Positions 24,177-36,211 of a stretch of 64,000 bases of DNA are shown piece after piece. Every line of letters begins with the position of its first letter. Position 1 is the first letter of the stretch. The notes under the pieces are model-generated. The model was not told where the DNA came from. It did not search any database and saw nothing but the letters and a program-made list of their open reading frames with translations. Position numbers and translations under genes: made by a program. This stretch comes from Strongylocentrotus droebachiensis (lineage: Eukaryota > Echinodermata > Echinoidea > Camarodonta > Strongylocentrotidae): the NCBI GenBank assembly GCA_035222895.1, contig JAVYIG010002526.1, positions 124,001-188,000 on the forward strand. Reading direction: 5' to 3'.

Positions 24177-25209
24177 ACACCATGGAGTATTCGATTATTA
24201 ACAGAGGGGTGCAATTGTGCACCACATCAAACTCCCCTACTTTCAGTCAAGTATTTTATTGTATTATGTAGTTTGGTAGGTTTATTTTACTAACTGTTAA
24301 TTATCAAATATCAATGATAGTTTAAAGATATGGAAAAGGTTTTTGTATTTTATATTTAGCAAAGCAATCTCACATACAAAATCACTATCAAGTGTCGTCT
24401 GATCCGCCGATTGCCGTCTGCTTTATACGTTCTATAGACGGCGAAGTAGCTTCGTTTGTGCTGGCGAAAATTAGACAACCGGGGCAATATGGAATTGGTA
24501 AGCCTGTCAGCGAATTTTTAAAGCTCTTTATTTATTTTATTTGTTTATTTATTTCGGTTTAAAAAGACAAGGACCAAAACTGATCATGTTTACAAATTTT
24601 ACAATACAGTTATAAATACAGTAAATATACAATAGTAAGCCAAACGAACAGGTATGACAAGTACAATATGGTAATAAAGATGACAAAAAAATACATTTCC
24701 ATCAATACAATACCAAAATAAACTAAGAGAAAGTAGTGGTCAAGATCGTCAAATTACTAAACAGACACAAATAATGTTGAGTAACCAAACAATCAAAGCA
24801 AAATAGGGGAAAATATATTTTGAAAATAGGCAACGATAAAAGCCTTAAACCTGAATTAACATAATTGCGTTTGAGTTGAAAGGGTTACCACACAGAAATA
24901 TATATATTACAAATTGGAATCGACTTTAAAAGCAGTTATACAATGCCATTATTAAAATATAATATTTACCAAATTGTAAATGTGTCAATTAAACAGATTC
25001 TAAGGAATAAGGAAAGAGGGAGAGAGAGAGAGAATCAAGGCTTATTAATTGTACAACAAGAGAAGGAACGGCATAATTTTGATATCGGCTAGTCCTGCAC
25101 CTAGGAATGACCAACCATGATTATTACGCAGGGGGCGAAATTGGGCAAGGAATCTTTAGATGGTGGAAGTAAGTCTTTACTAACAAATCCATTAACAAAT
25201 TCACATTAG
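24177..25209. other. AT-rich DNA, probable LINE 3' end on the minus strand
   Basis: TTTATTTATTTCGGTTTAAA at about 24541 looks like the complement of a LINE 3' tail ending in AAATAAATAAA; the adjoining A-rich stretch may be its 3' UTR. No coding sequence recognised. The last 100 bases may belong to the LINE ORF1 that resumes at 25797. Confidence 0.35.
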
Positions 25210-25796
25210 AGGGCCACTCTAACCAAAATGGGCCAAAAAATGAAGAAAAAAAAAAGACATGTAGAATAAATTTTGACGGAGATTCCGAACTTGACAATGA
25301 TTTTTCTTAGAAATAATTAATAATCTGGAATCTAGCTTTAAAATGACGACTCAGACCGCTCAGAAAAAATGCCCAGTTTCGAAGCTGTATTGCGCAATAG
25401 CATATGACGTCACTGCAGTAGCCTCCCAGGTGAAAAGGAGGGTGATTTAGGCATTAAAATGTGTTTAAAAAGGCAAACTATGATATTAATTTGGAAAATG
25501 AAAGACATTCATCGTTACAAGAATATGCACTTGATAATCCCAGTACGTTTCTGGCAATTTCGTCATTCCTAATTATGAAATTATGAAATCGGACATGTCC
25601 GTAATGACGTCAAATGCGTCATCAAGCCACGTGACCGTATTTCCCTTTTTTCGAGGGGCATAGCCCAGCATGCGTGAGATCTGTGAACAATTGATGGTTG
25701 TTATCATTTTTTAAAAAAAATCAGAGTCTGGAATATTAATAAGTAGAGGTGTATTCATGTTTTAAAAGGCTGTGTTATTTGGGTTAGAGTGGCCCT
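25210..25796. mobile_element. TTAA-type MITE inserted near LINE ORF1
   Basis: Termini AGGGCCACTCTAACC and complement, flanked by TTAG on the left (25206-25209) and TTAA on the right (25797-25800). About 587 bp, non-coding. Confidence 0.75.
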
Positions 25797-26740
25797 TTAA
25801 AAGGTAATGGTTTTCAAACGGCCCAATCAGTAATTGAGTCAGATATATCTTCTGGGGAGGAAGCCTATCACCAGGCTGCAATAAATAGTGACAGTATGTT
25901 AACCCCAACCAGTCGTCCTAGATCTAGCTCAAATATGAGGAATGTATTCCAATTTCATCTTAATAAAAGAGATCGTTCAACGGAAAAAAACAAGAGAGTG
26001 GAAATGAGCGGCACAAGGTCGAGAAAAGGAAGAGAAAAACAAGCTCTAGATCTAAGTATGAAGCGGAAAAAGAGTTCTGAAAGGAAGTGTTGAAAACAAG
26101 ATGGAATTAGAAGGAGGGAGATGAGTTATGAAAAGTAAGGTTGAAAATGAGACGGAAACAGTAAACATACCGACACCTCCACCGACACTAGTTGTCATTA
26201 AAACGGGAGTCGGTGAAGAAAATATCTGCTTAATTAGCCCAGTAAAATCGTGAAGCATATCCACGAAAGACTAGGAGAAGTAACAACAGTTATAAAGCAA
26301 AATAAAAGTCTAAACAAAAGTGTGCAAAAATGAAAAGCAGGTTAAAAATTACTTGAAATGACAGATCTCGCAGGGACAGTCAAGATCACATGATACCAAC
26401 CCGCCCCGACATCCAAACATGGAGTAATCCACATGGTTGATAAACTAATCACGGATGAGGAACTACATGATTTATTGAAAGAACAGAGGGTATCTCACGT
26501 TAACAGATTACTAAAAGGATAGAAGGTCAGCTTGTTCCAACTCCATCCGTTATACTTGTTTTTGAGAATACAAACTTCCCCAAAGACGAAACATTTTTAT
26601 ATCAATAGTACGTATAGTGGATGATTATATACCCCCAGTAATGAGGTGTCATAGATGCCAGCAATTTTGGCACGTCCAAAAATACCGTAAAGGTAAACTC
26701 AGATGTGTCCGATGTGGGGATGGGTTCTATAGGACACCTA
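25797..26740 (+). pseudogene. LINE ORF1 remnant with zinc knuckle
   Basis: A basic N-terminal part (MLTPTSRPRSSSNMRN onward) is followed in shifted frames by LITDEELHDLLKEQRV and then YIPPVMRCHRCQQFWHV with KLRCVRCGDGF. That is the layout of ORF1 proteins of RNase H-bearing LINEs: an RNA-binding region followed by CCHC knuckles. The first knuckle has lost its last Cys (Arg instead), and stops and frameshifts occur. Same orientation as the ORF2 remnant downstream. Confidence 0.62.
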
Positions 26741-26742
26741 TC

Positions 26743-27330
26743 CCTGGACATCCACCCCCCAGAAAACCTACCCCAGTCAACAACCCCCTAGGACAACCAT
26801 CCCATAGGACGACTACCCCTTTGGATAACTACCCTGGACAACTACCCCCTAGGATAACTATCCCCGGACAACTACCACACGGACATCTAACCCCAGACAA
26901 TGGCGATGGAGGCGCGATAGCTCAGTCGGTAGAGCAGTGGTCTCGTTATCCGGTGACCCGGGTCGAAACCAAGTCGATGCGCTAGTGCCCTTTGGTAAGG
27001 CATTAATCCTCATTACCAGGTCCTTCGGAGAGGACCTTAAGCCGTCGGTCTTCTGGTTGCTTACTAACAAACATTTGGTGCTTTCTTAGCTGTCAGGTAA
27101 AATAACCACCACTATCACAATGGTTCTATAAAAACCCTACGGCAACCATCCTCTAGGACAACTCCCCCCGGACAACTATCCTAGGGGATAGTTGTTTGAG
27201 AGTAGTTGTCTGGGGGGTAGTTGTCCGGAGTTAGTTGTCCCGGGGAGTAGTCGACCTAGAGGGAGGTTGCCCTATGGGGTAGTTGTCCTAGGTGGTAGTT
27301 GCCATAGGGCGTAGTTGACTGGGGGTGGAT
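26743..27330. repeat. Minisatellite arms in inverted orientation around a SINE
   Basis: Left arm (26743-26900) is built of GGACAACTACCCC-type units of about 16-20 bases. Right arm (27150-27330) is the complement, GGGGTAGTTGTCC. A SINE lies between. The two arms can fold into one imperfect stem. Confidence 0.75.
26911..27120 (+). mobile_element. tRNA-derived SINE
   Basis: The head GGCGCGATAGCTCAGTCGG has a polymerase III A box (TAGCTCAGTCGG), and GGGTCGAAACC is a B box. The body reads TAGTGCCCTTTGGTAAGGC then CTTCGGAGAGGACCTTAAGC, a body type widespread in marine invertebrate SINEs. A related body fragment lies on the minus strand at about 37425-37520. Confidence 0.72.
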
Positions 27331-27751
27331 TCTACCAACAGACTGCATATTCTGAGATTTTCAAGGTCGCAGCTACCATGGAATGACCTTAGGCGCTATT
27401 TGAAATATTTGAAATTTACCGGGAGCACCTGTTCATTTTTGATTATTCAATTTCATGAAAGCAGAAGTGTTTTAGGGCTAAAATTTCTAGTGCTTAACAT
27501 AAATCCACAGGGGCATCCAAATATATCAAAATAAAAAAAATTACTATCCATCCATTTTTCAAATTTTCCAAAACTCTTCAATACCTTTCATACCAAGGAA
27601 TATCAATTCCTTGGTATTTGGTTCGATATCAGGTTGACGTGAAAAAGGCACATTACAATTTTAAACGAGAAATGTTCTAATAGAATAAACATTTGCGATG
27701 AATTGCGGCAAAAATTGGTGCAACAAAAGTGTAATTCTCTATATAGTTTAC

Positions 27752-27812
27752 ACGCGCCTTGAGCACTCCACAGAGTGGATTTGGCGCGATATAAGTCACA
27801 TTATTATTATAT
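27752..27812 (+). mobile_element. SINE 3' end fragment
   Basis: CCTTGAGCACTCC...GAGTGGATTTGGCGCGATATAAG followed by (ATT)n resembles the conserved 3' end and tail of tRNA-derived SINEs. The head is missing. Confidence 0.5.
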
Positions 27813-27869
27813 AGTAAACAAAGGACTAATAAGATCAATATGATGAATTATATGATTCAGCAAGCCGTA

Positions 27870-29045
27870 CGTTAAAGAAAAATTGGACTCAATACAATAT
27901 CAGTCGTTGAAAATTATAACAGGAGCTGCCTATAATATCTCACCCGACGCACTTCAAGTGGAATGTGGCGAACGTCCATTGCAATTAAGAAGAAATCTAT
28001 TTGTTGACAAGTATTCGTTTTACTTATTGTCAAATAAAGACAGCCACCATCCAACTTTACAAATCATCGAACCATACTGGTATCTTGAGCAACTTGACTG
28101 GAAACCAGGTCAAGGTCCTTCTATCAAAAGAACATGCAATACCGATTTTAAAGTTGAGCAACTGAGTAAAAGAGTGTTAATCGAACCTTTCTGATGATAT
28201 TCAACGCCCAATATTTCACACAATTATTAATAAGAAACAACATTCAATTCCAGATATAAAGAACTGTGTATTAGAAAGAATACATAAAAGATGGAAACAT
28301 TATTTAAAAATATACACTGATGGATCTAAACTAGAGGACAAAAGCACTGGATCTGCTTTTTATATACCGGAATGGGGCGTAACAAAAAGTTATAGGTTAT
28401 CATCAATAAACATAATGAGGGCAGAATTAGTAGCGATGATGGCCTTGGAGTGGCTAGAAGATTGTAGAGGAATGTCAGTTGTTTTCTTAACAGATTCATT
28501 GTCAGCAGCCAAAAATTTCAAATTCCCTTGTTGCTGATATTTTGTACAAAATTAAAATAATAAAAATGTCAGATATAGAGATAATCTTTGAATGGATACC
28601 TTTCCATTGCGGTGTTCGAGGAAACGAAATTGCAGACAATCTCGCAAAAAAGGAGCGCTGAAAGAAAACATTAAACTAGATATTTTATACATAAAGGAAG
28701 AATTTACAAACCACCTGTCTTCACTTTATAAAGAGATCTGGCAATTTCAATGGTAGTCCTCATTAAATGGAAGACATTTATGGCGAATTCACGCAAATGT
28801 CACAAAAACAATTCAAGGTTTTAATAGAAAGGAGGAAGTAATACCATATCAGTTGAAAGTAGGGAAATACAAATTAATTTATTATCAGCATATTAATAAT
28901 CAACACGAAGATGGACTATGTATCCATTGTAAGGTTTCAGAAACCATAGAACATTTTTTACTACTATATGCAAGAAATATGAAAGAGAAAGAAGGATAAT
29001 GCAAAGACGATTAAAATATGATACATTAGATTTAGTAAAATTATA
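27870..29045 (+). pseudogene. LINE ORF2 remnant with RNase H domain
   Basis: Reads SLKIITGAAYNISPDALQVE, a reverse transcriptase thumb motif. Then comes an RNase H domain in several frames: LKIYTDGSK, MRAELVAMMALEWLE, FLTDSLSAAKNF and WIPFHCGVRGNEIADNLA, which together carry the catalytic acidic residues and the late His/Asn-Asp motif. Downstream is LCIHCKVSETIEHFLL, a Cys/His C-terminal motif. The RNase H placement indicates the I-like group of LINEs. Stops and frameshifts show it is dead; most of the reverse transcriptase is missing upstream. Confidence 0.75.
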
Positions 29046-30059
29046 AGGGAATTTATCGGATTTTAGAGTCCTCGTAGATTATATATATCAAAGCTACAAA
29101 TAGAATTAAAATGTTCGTATAGTGCGTTTTCCTCTGTGAGTATATGATTGTGATTGAAATGTTTGAATATCATCAGTATTAAAATCATAGAGATAACATT
29201 CTTATGATTAACATGCACTGCTGTTGGTGAAGGGAAATTACATATACTAAATCTTGCACAGTAGCACTTCGCTGAGACAGGTAAGCCAACTCTGTGAGCC
29301 ATGAGATCAAAACTTCGAAAAGAAGAACATCAACGAAGGAACGCCGTGGCACAGAATAATCTGACAAGATTGAAGACCGCCATCTTAACCCCAACAACAA
29401 CAACATCACAATGAACTGACGTACAGCATTGATGATCCATATCGGGTTCAGATAACCCTGTTGGTGTTTTTGCAGTTGTCGTAACTGTTTCTTAAGAATT
29501 TTAATGGATCACGTTTCGACGTACTCCTAAATAAAAATTGTTATTAATCATATATAAAGTACAACCAGATTTTAACCTATTCTGCAATATTCATTGAAAG
29601 ATATAACAATAAAGGTGTGGGTAAAATATCACAGATTACAAAATGACATGAGAAATTAATGTTTCTGCGTCTATCTCTCTCACTTTCTCTTTCTCTCTGT
29701 CACTCGCTTTCTCAGTGCCATTTTTCATCATCCTCTCTGGTACTGTTTTCTGTTCTGCTATTTGCTGAGACCCCTCCCCCTCTCTCTCTCTCTCTTTTTT
29801 TTCTCTCCCTATCAAACTTGCCTTTCACCCTATGGCTACGTTGCGTTCACATATTATGCGCCGTAAGGGATGTGACATATTTTGAGCGAAAAAATCGAAA
29901 GTAGATAACGAATAATATTAAATTTAGAAGCAAGAACAGCAAAATGATAGTGCTAATTAATGGAAGGGCGCAAAATTGATGTGAAACTTTTTTAGGGGGC
30001 GGAAAATATATATGTTATTGAGGTGGCACAAAATTGATCTGAAACTATGCCTGTATTAC
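29046..30059. other. No gene seen; CT microsatellite
   Basis: Probable LINE 3' UTR at the start, then unassigned DNA. (CT)n-type runs at about 29670-29720 and 29780-29810 create a Leu-Ser frame that is not a gene. Confidence 0.4.
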
Positions 30060-30660
30060 ATTCGGTCTACGATTGATCTAAGGGGCCCGTATCCTGCCCG
30101 TATCCCTTTTTCGTGCGGCCTCTGAACGGATGCAGGAGGCGGCCGTGAGATTTTCGTACGGATTCAGGGGCTCCGCGGGGCCCCGCGGCTTCTACGATTT
30201 TGTTTAGCAGAAAGTTATACAAATTAATGTGAAAAATCGTAAGCCCGTAGTCCGTAGACATGTCGTATGTGTCATTGCACAATCCCCGAACGGGCATCGC
30301 GCGGAGGACTCACGCTCATCGTGCAGCAAACGCACGATTTTTAGGTGAACATGGAGTTAAAAAAAACGTTTAAAAACGGCACGGCGGCTGCATGGTCATT
30401 CCGCCTTATCCGCGTAACCTTTGCACGGCTACTGCATTGAAATTGTACGATTTCCGTACAATCTCCGAGCAGCCTCTGTACGGATTTGGCCCGGCCTCCC
30501 CCCGATCGAGGGCCAATACAACAAATGGCGCGATGCTCGTAGATAATGTAAACACAAACATCGTAGCCCATAGCCTCCTACGATACTCCCAAAATCGCAC
30601 GAAAAATCGCAGACTAATTTATCATACGGCGCCCGGGGCAAATGTAATCCAGCCACTAAC
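30060..30660. other. CpG-rich segment with dispersed TACGATTT/ATCGTA motifs
   Basis: Markedly more GC- and CpG-rich than its surroundings, with repeated CGTACGG, TACGATTT and CGCACGATTTTT elements in both orientations. The dense motif repetition resembles subterminal regions of DNA transposons, but no TIR pair could be fixed. Several overlapping frames on both strands have no domain. Confidence 0.35.
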
Positions 30661-30689
30661 AGTACCTACCAGGCGCGCCGGAAGCAGTT

Positions 30690-30795
30690 TGGGATTGGGG
30701 GGGGGGGGGGGGGCAAACATTCCAGGGGGCTCACCTTCCAGGGGCAGTGACGTAATGAACAAAAAAAACGTTCGGAAGGAGGGGGGGGGGGCAGA
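30690..30795. repeat. Two long G runs
   Basis: G runs at about 30697-30713 and 30780-30790 separated by unique DNA. The frame passing through them (159 residues) is rejected as coding. Confidence 0.7.
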
Positions 30796-30889
30796 CGAAA
30801 AATCTGCATCACCACCAGTCTTACACGTTACATGCAGGTCCCGCGGAACGTTTTTCAAAGTGGAGTATTAACGATCAGGTAGAGCGTAA

Positions 30890-31660
30890 ATTGGCGTGGG
30901 GTCCAGGGCATGAGCCTCGGCAGGGGGTCAAGGGGCCAAGCCCCCGGAAGCTCAGCTTTTTTTTAGGCATTAACTTACGGTTAAATGAGCATCCAAGGGC
31001 CCTCTTTAAGGCCATTGACGTGTTCCAGGGAGGGGAGAGCCCCCAGAAGCTCAGAGGTCTTACTATTTAGCTACGGTCGGATGAGCATCCAGGGGCCGCC
31101 TTAGGGCCCTTGGTGGGGTCCAGGGGGCAAAGCCCCCGGACGCTCAGGGGTTTAAGGTATTTAATAAGGGTCAGATGAGCATTCAGGGGCCCGCCTTAGG
31201 GCCCTTGGTGGGGTCAAGGGGGGCAGAAGCCCCGGAAGCTCAGGGGTTTTAGGTATTTAATTACGGTCAGATGAGCATTCAGGGGCCCGCCTTAGAGCCC
31301 TTGGTGGGGTCCAGGGGGCAGAGCACCCGGAGGCTCAGGGGTTTTAGGTATTTAATTACGGTCAGATGAGCATCCAGGGGCACGCCTTAGAGCCCTTGGT
31401 GGGGTCCAGGGGGCAGAGCACCCGGAAGCTCAGGGGTTTTAGGTATTTAATTACGGTCAGATGAGCATCCAGGGGCCCGCCTTAGAGCCCTTGGTGGGGT
31501 CCAGGGTGCAGAGCACCCGGAAGCTCAGGGGTTTAGGTATTTAATTACGGTCAGATGAGCATCCAGGGACCCGCCTTAGGGCCCTTGGTGGGGTCAAGGG
31601 GCATAACCCCCGGAAGCTCGGGGTTTTTAGGCATTTAATTACGGTCAGATGAACATTTTT
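30890..31660. repeat. 95 bp GC-rich tandem array, about eight copies
   Basis: The marker ATGAGCAT, or a one-base variant, begins at 30985, 31081, 31175, 31271, 31366, 31461, 31555 and 31649, a period of 94-96. Units contain AGGGGCCCGCCTTAG and TTGGTGGGGTC(C/A)AGG and end in an AT-rich TAGGTATTTAATTACGG. Outer copies are more diverged than inner ones. Confidence 0.92.
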
Positions 31661-32254
31661 TTATACCTTATTTGTGACACTGGCAGGTCACTTATTTTTT
31701 TTCTCCGTCTTTCTATCTTTTTCTTTTTAACATACTTTTTCAAAAAGTGAGGGGGGGGGGGGGGGGCTCGAGCCCAGCCACTCTGCAGACCATGACATTA
31801 AGGCTTCTAAATAAGCGTATTTTCCGCCCGACTGATAGTTGGGAATTCCTTATTTTCCAACAAACGCATAAGAAGGTATGACTTACCAAAAAATGGAGAA
31901 AAAATACCGGAAAATCATGTCATAACAGCAACATTTGTAAATCACTGGTATCGAATAAGAAATACACCCCCCCCCCATCAGTACGCCAGCGTTCAGGGGC
32001 TCAAGTCTTCTCACCCCGATAACAACAAAAAACAGACACACTTTCCCATTCTCGCACAATATGTCCACGATATGCGCGTATATCGCTATTATAAAGACCT
32101 CCATTGATAAATACCGTGTAGGTGGCATGCGCAATGTTTATGAAATTTAATTCCTGTGAACTTTCCTTTTCTTTGAATGAGGTTTTTATTATTGTTATGT
32201 TCTTGTGGGTTAAAAATACATACCATGTTTACTCCTTTACTGCTTTTTTTTTTT
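31661..32254. other. No gene seen
   Basis: Starts with a T-rich tract and a G run of about 17 (31750-31767); a C run near 31970. Nothing else recognised. Confidence 0.4.
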
Positions 32255-32460
32255 TTGAGGGGGGGGGGGGGCGTTTTTTTGGGGGGTAAAAATGCGTTTT
32301 GCCCCCCCCCCCCCCCCACTTTTTTGTTTGGGGGGGGGGGGGCTCCCCCCTTGAGAAAAAAATCATGTCAAAACACGTGATTTTTACCTTTTTGGGGGGT
32401 TGGCCCCCCCCCCCCCCCGGCGCTCAAGGGGGGGGGGGGGGGGAGCAAATGTTTAAATTT
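32255..32460. repeat. Dense cluster of G and C homopolymers
   Basis: At least six runs of 9 or more G or C in about 200 bases, alternating strand (G, C, G, C, G). Runs can pair with each other or form quadruplexes. Open frames here are Gly or Pro strings. Confidence 0.85.
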
Positions 32461-32519
32461 TCGAGGACCCCCCAAAGAAAAATGTCCTCACTACGTCGAT
32501 CTTCACGTTCTCATTAGCA

Positions 32520-33030
32520 TATAACTATTCACGGACATCCCATAGACCAGGTCCAAGAATACAAATATCTAGAGACAATCATCGACAACAAACTGAATTG
32601 GAATTCAAATTTACAAGTACTCGCAGGAAAAGCTAATCAACGGTTGTATTTCCTAAGGAGATTAAGGGAATTTAGAGTTGTAAATATAATCTTGGTACTA
32701 TTCTACCAAAGTTTCTCATTTGATACAAAGTATTCTTACTTTCAATCTCGCGTGTATGTTGTCAAATGATAATTTGAAGAAGCTTGATAGAGCTAGGAAA
32801 GTTGCTCAGCGAACGACTCACACAGAGTTGCCCGCATTTGGTGCTCTGTATGAAAGAAAGTTCTACTGAAGATTCATAAAATAATGCGAGACTCTTCTCA
32901 TCCACTACATGAACTTTTCAAGTTCAACCGTTCTGGTATACGTCTAACAGTGCCTAAAACAATACGATGTAGATTCAGACAACCTTTCGTTCCAAATGCC
33001 ATACACTTTTCAACAATTCTGTGAAACGAT
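32520..33030 (+). pseudogene. LINE reverse transcriptase C-terminal fragment
   Basis: Reads VQEYKYLETIIDNKLNWNSN, then ANQRLYFLRRLREFRV, a piece around LSNDNLKKLDRARKVAQ, and FGALYERKVLLKIHKIMRD followed by a terminal VPNAIHF region. This is the thumb-to-C-terminus layout of CR1/L2-like LINEs. Two frameshifts. Downstream about 300 bases may be its 3' UTR. Confidence 0.72.
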
Positions 33031-33360
33031 GATTTTCTAATTGAGTGTATGTACTGTGTGGGTGGTAGGTGCATGCATGGAGCCAGGTCATAATCTTTTC
33101 TCCTTTCCTGTCTTCTTACTTCACATGAAGCATTGTTTTGGGTGTGCATCTGTGCCATTCTACCACCTTTTCTTATCTTTTCCCTTTTTTTTTTTTTTAC
33201 CTCCGTCCTCTATCTCTAGACTGCATACATGTACCTGACTATATGCATACCAAACATACATGCAAACATGTACTAAGTATGTTATGCTCTGATCACAACT
33301 TTATTGCACGTCTTGCCATGTAAGGTCACTTTCATGATAACTATTTTTCGTACAGTTGTT

Positions 33361-33823
33361 GTCTTTTGCCATGCTTTTTTAAATCAATGTTAATATTTCA
33401 AATGTTAGTATTAAGTGCAATAATGTAACTTATTAAAGTAAATGCCTTCACTTCAACAAATTTGTATATTTGAAAAGCGGTGCATTTATCATTTAAAGTA
33501 AATAACTGTTATCTATGATAGTGTTTAAACGCCATTCACTCTGTCTATAATTATGCGAAACAGTACATTTTTAATTGATGAATAATTGTTGTTGTCTTTT
33601 GCCATGCTTTTTTAAATCAATGTTAATATTTCAAATGTTAGTATTAAGTGCAATAATGTAACTTATAAAAGTAAATGCCTTCACTTCAACAAATTTGTAT
33701 ATTTGAAAAGCGGTGCAGTTATCTATTTAAAGTAAATAACTGTCTTCTATGATAGTGTTTAAATGCCATTCACTCTGTCTATAATTATGCGAAACAGTAC
33801 ATTTTTAATTGATGAATAATTGA
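33361..33823. repeat. 233 bp tandem duplication
   Basis: Copies start at 33361 and 33594 with GTCTTTTGCCATGC and differ at only a few positions, so the duplication is young. AT-rich, non-coding. Confidence 0.92.
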
Positions 33824-34204
33824 AGAAATGAATGTCGCCATGCAACAGCAAATTCTCACTTTGTAAAATAATTAGTTAGTGCCTTAAAATTGACCAGTTT
33901 CGTAATGTATTCGGGATTGATGCGTGGGTCTTTGTAGGGTGCCTAGATGCGAGTGTTTCAGTTCGCCTGGTGGGAATTGTTGTGTTTCGGGTGGGAGTGC
34001 GAGTTGCATAATGCATTGGTTGTTGCTGGGTTGGACAAGCATTGTAGCTTGCTGGCCTGGAAACGCAAAATGTGTGCGATTCGCTTTCCGACTATTGGAA
34101 CGCGATTGTTCTTGGGGGTAGGAGGGGTCATTCGTGTCCGGACGCCTCGCGGGGACCTGCACATTTGGTTTGGTTGGAGTGCATTGCGAAGCTGGTCTAC
34201 TCCA
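33824..34204. other. No gene recognised
   Basis: About half GC from 33900 on, unlike its flanks. Overlapping frames on both strands (137 residues on minus, 86 on plus) lack domains or splice support. Confidence 0.3.
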
Positions 34205-36175
34205 TAATGCCTCAGTCACACCTTTGCGTATTGGGCTTGCGTATTGCTGCGTATTGCCCGAACGCAGACATAGGCAGTCATACCCAATAAAGCGCAATGA
34301 AACGTGCTCACTGCGTACTCAATACGCAGACTAGCGCAAAGGCCTGCGTTTGCCAATCGCTAGTTTTAAATTTTTCTAAACTATCGCAAGCAAACGCAAG
34401 GTCAAATCACCTACGAGCGGATACGAGTGGCAACCAGTGAATGCGAGCAACAGCGAGTGGCTTAGCGCAAGTATACGCAACCATACGCTACTCTTTTTTT
34501 TGGAGCGCGTGTCACTGCCTATAGCTGCGTTCCCTGCACGATTTACCTCGCCAGAGCTCGTTTTCGTTCGCATGATTGCGCGTATTGTTGCGCTGTTGCT
34601 CGCCCACCACTCGCAACAGCAAGAACTGTTGCAATTGCCGCTCGCTACGCTGCGAGTCTAGCTCGTACGCCGTTCGCTTTAGCTCTCTCTCACTGCTAGC
34701 ACCAACCACCGTCGCACAGTGGGCCAGGGATGAACCAAAGTGCGCCAAAACTAAGTTTGTGTGATTTTTTTTTCCCAATTTTTTTCTTGCCCAGTTGAAA
34801 GGTAATACATAGAAGAATACCTCAGTGAAATATTTAATTCCGGTATGCACAATAAGGGTATAAATTTACTACTTCAAACAGCAAAATCCTACATATTCAC
34901 AGTTTTAGTGCAAAAGTGACTTATTTTATCAATCTTTCAATTCAACATGAAGTTTTTAGGTTATTGATATGAAATTGCTCTTACATATTCCTGATAGTTC
35001 ATTTCGTGGGTTAAAATTAATAGAAACACAATCTTCATGATATATTATAGGGTAATTCACTGAAAAATGGACTAATTATTCATGTTTTTTATAAATCCAG
35101 AAGAAATGTTTAGATCTCCGCGGTGTACCGCTTAAATTTTAATACCACCATTTCCTCTGATTTCTAAGCTTTAAGCTGATACCAAATTTGGCTGCCCGAT
35201 CTTGCCCGATGTTATATTAGAGCCGATTTCCCTTGCCACATTGCCCCGAAAATGTGGGTTTTTGGGGTCCGCGGCTGAATCATGAAGGATTCGTGGTCAG
35301 AAATCACGGCTCGAGGGGGCGCGTGACACTTGTTCTGACACCGCGGACCAAAATAAACACATTTTTCGGGGCAATGTTGCAAGGAAAACGGCTCTAACAT
35401 AATAACGGGCAGAATCGGGCAGCCAAATCTGGTATCAACTTAAAGCTTCGACATCAGAGAAAACGTTGGTAATAAAATTTAAGCGAAAATCCCTGGAAAT
35501 CCAAACATGTCCTCTGGATTTATAAAAAATAAAACCCCAAACATGAGTTTTGGCGCACTTTGGTTCCTCCCTGGCCCACTGTGCGTCGCTGCGCTACATA
35601 ACGTTAATAAATAAACATCATTCGCCTCTGCTTCTTCCAGCTGAACCAAAAACTTAAACTTTTGCAAGGCAGAGCTCTGCTCCCGGGCCATTTTTTTCAT
35701 TAGATTGATTTTCTTGTAGATGTGGACTCGTCAGAAGCCCGCAAAATGACTTTTATTAATTTTATACACCGTCGCAGCCAAAGCGAGCTGGTACGCTGTA
35801 GAGCGAGCTGGCACGCAGCAGTATGAATAACAGACGAGCTAAAGCGAGTGAACACGCAGTGAGACGCAACGAGACGTACTGGTGCGAGCATATCGAGCAG
35901 CAAACGAGCAAAGAACCAGTTACATACGCAACGTGGCGTGCAAACTGCGTATTGAATCGTACTGCTATGAGCATTAGCGAGCTATAGCGTGGTCATAGGC
36001 AACCGTGGGCAGTCTTAGTACGAGTGGCATACGAGCTACCTACGAGCTAGATACGCAATAGTGTGACTGCTACCTTCAAATTTGCCGCTTATTGCTGGGA
36101 ACGGCTGCGTATTGATATACCCCGTACAGCGCAGCAATACGCAGCATCATACGCAAAGGTGTGACTGAGGCATTA
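34205..36175. mobile_element. 2 kb TIR element with nested foldback
   Basis: Termini TAATGCCTCAGTCACACC and complement, about 27 bp. Both subterminal regions are rich in GCGTATTGC, TACGCAA and CGAGC motifs. No transposase. A further copy of the same terminus starts at 36178, back to back with the right end. Confidence 0.75.
34715..35583. mobile_element. 870 bp foldback element nested in the 2 kb element
   Basis: Termini CACAGTGGGCCAGGGA and CCCTGGCCCACTGTG with CGTCG on both sides (34710-34714 and 35584-35588), a 5 bp duplication. Long internal complementarity continues, for example GGCTGCCCGAT near 35192 against its complement near 35412 and GCCCCGAAAAATGTG-like arms near the centre. Non-coding. 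Confidence 0.75.
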
Positions 36176-36211
36176 TGCCTCAGTCACACCTTTGCGTATG
36201 ATGCTGCGTGC

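Noticed and set aside
30392..30871. 159-residue + frame through G runs
   Set aside because: Overlaps four other frames on both strands; its glycine run is the homopolymer; no splice or domain support.
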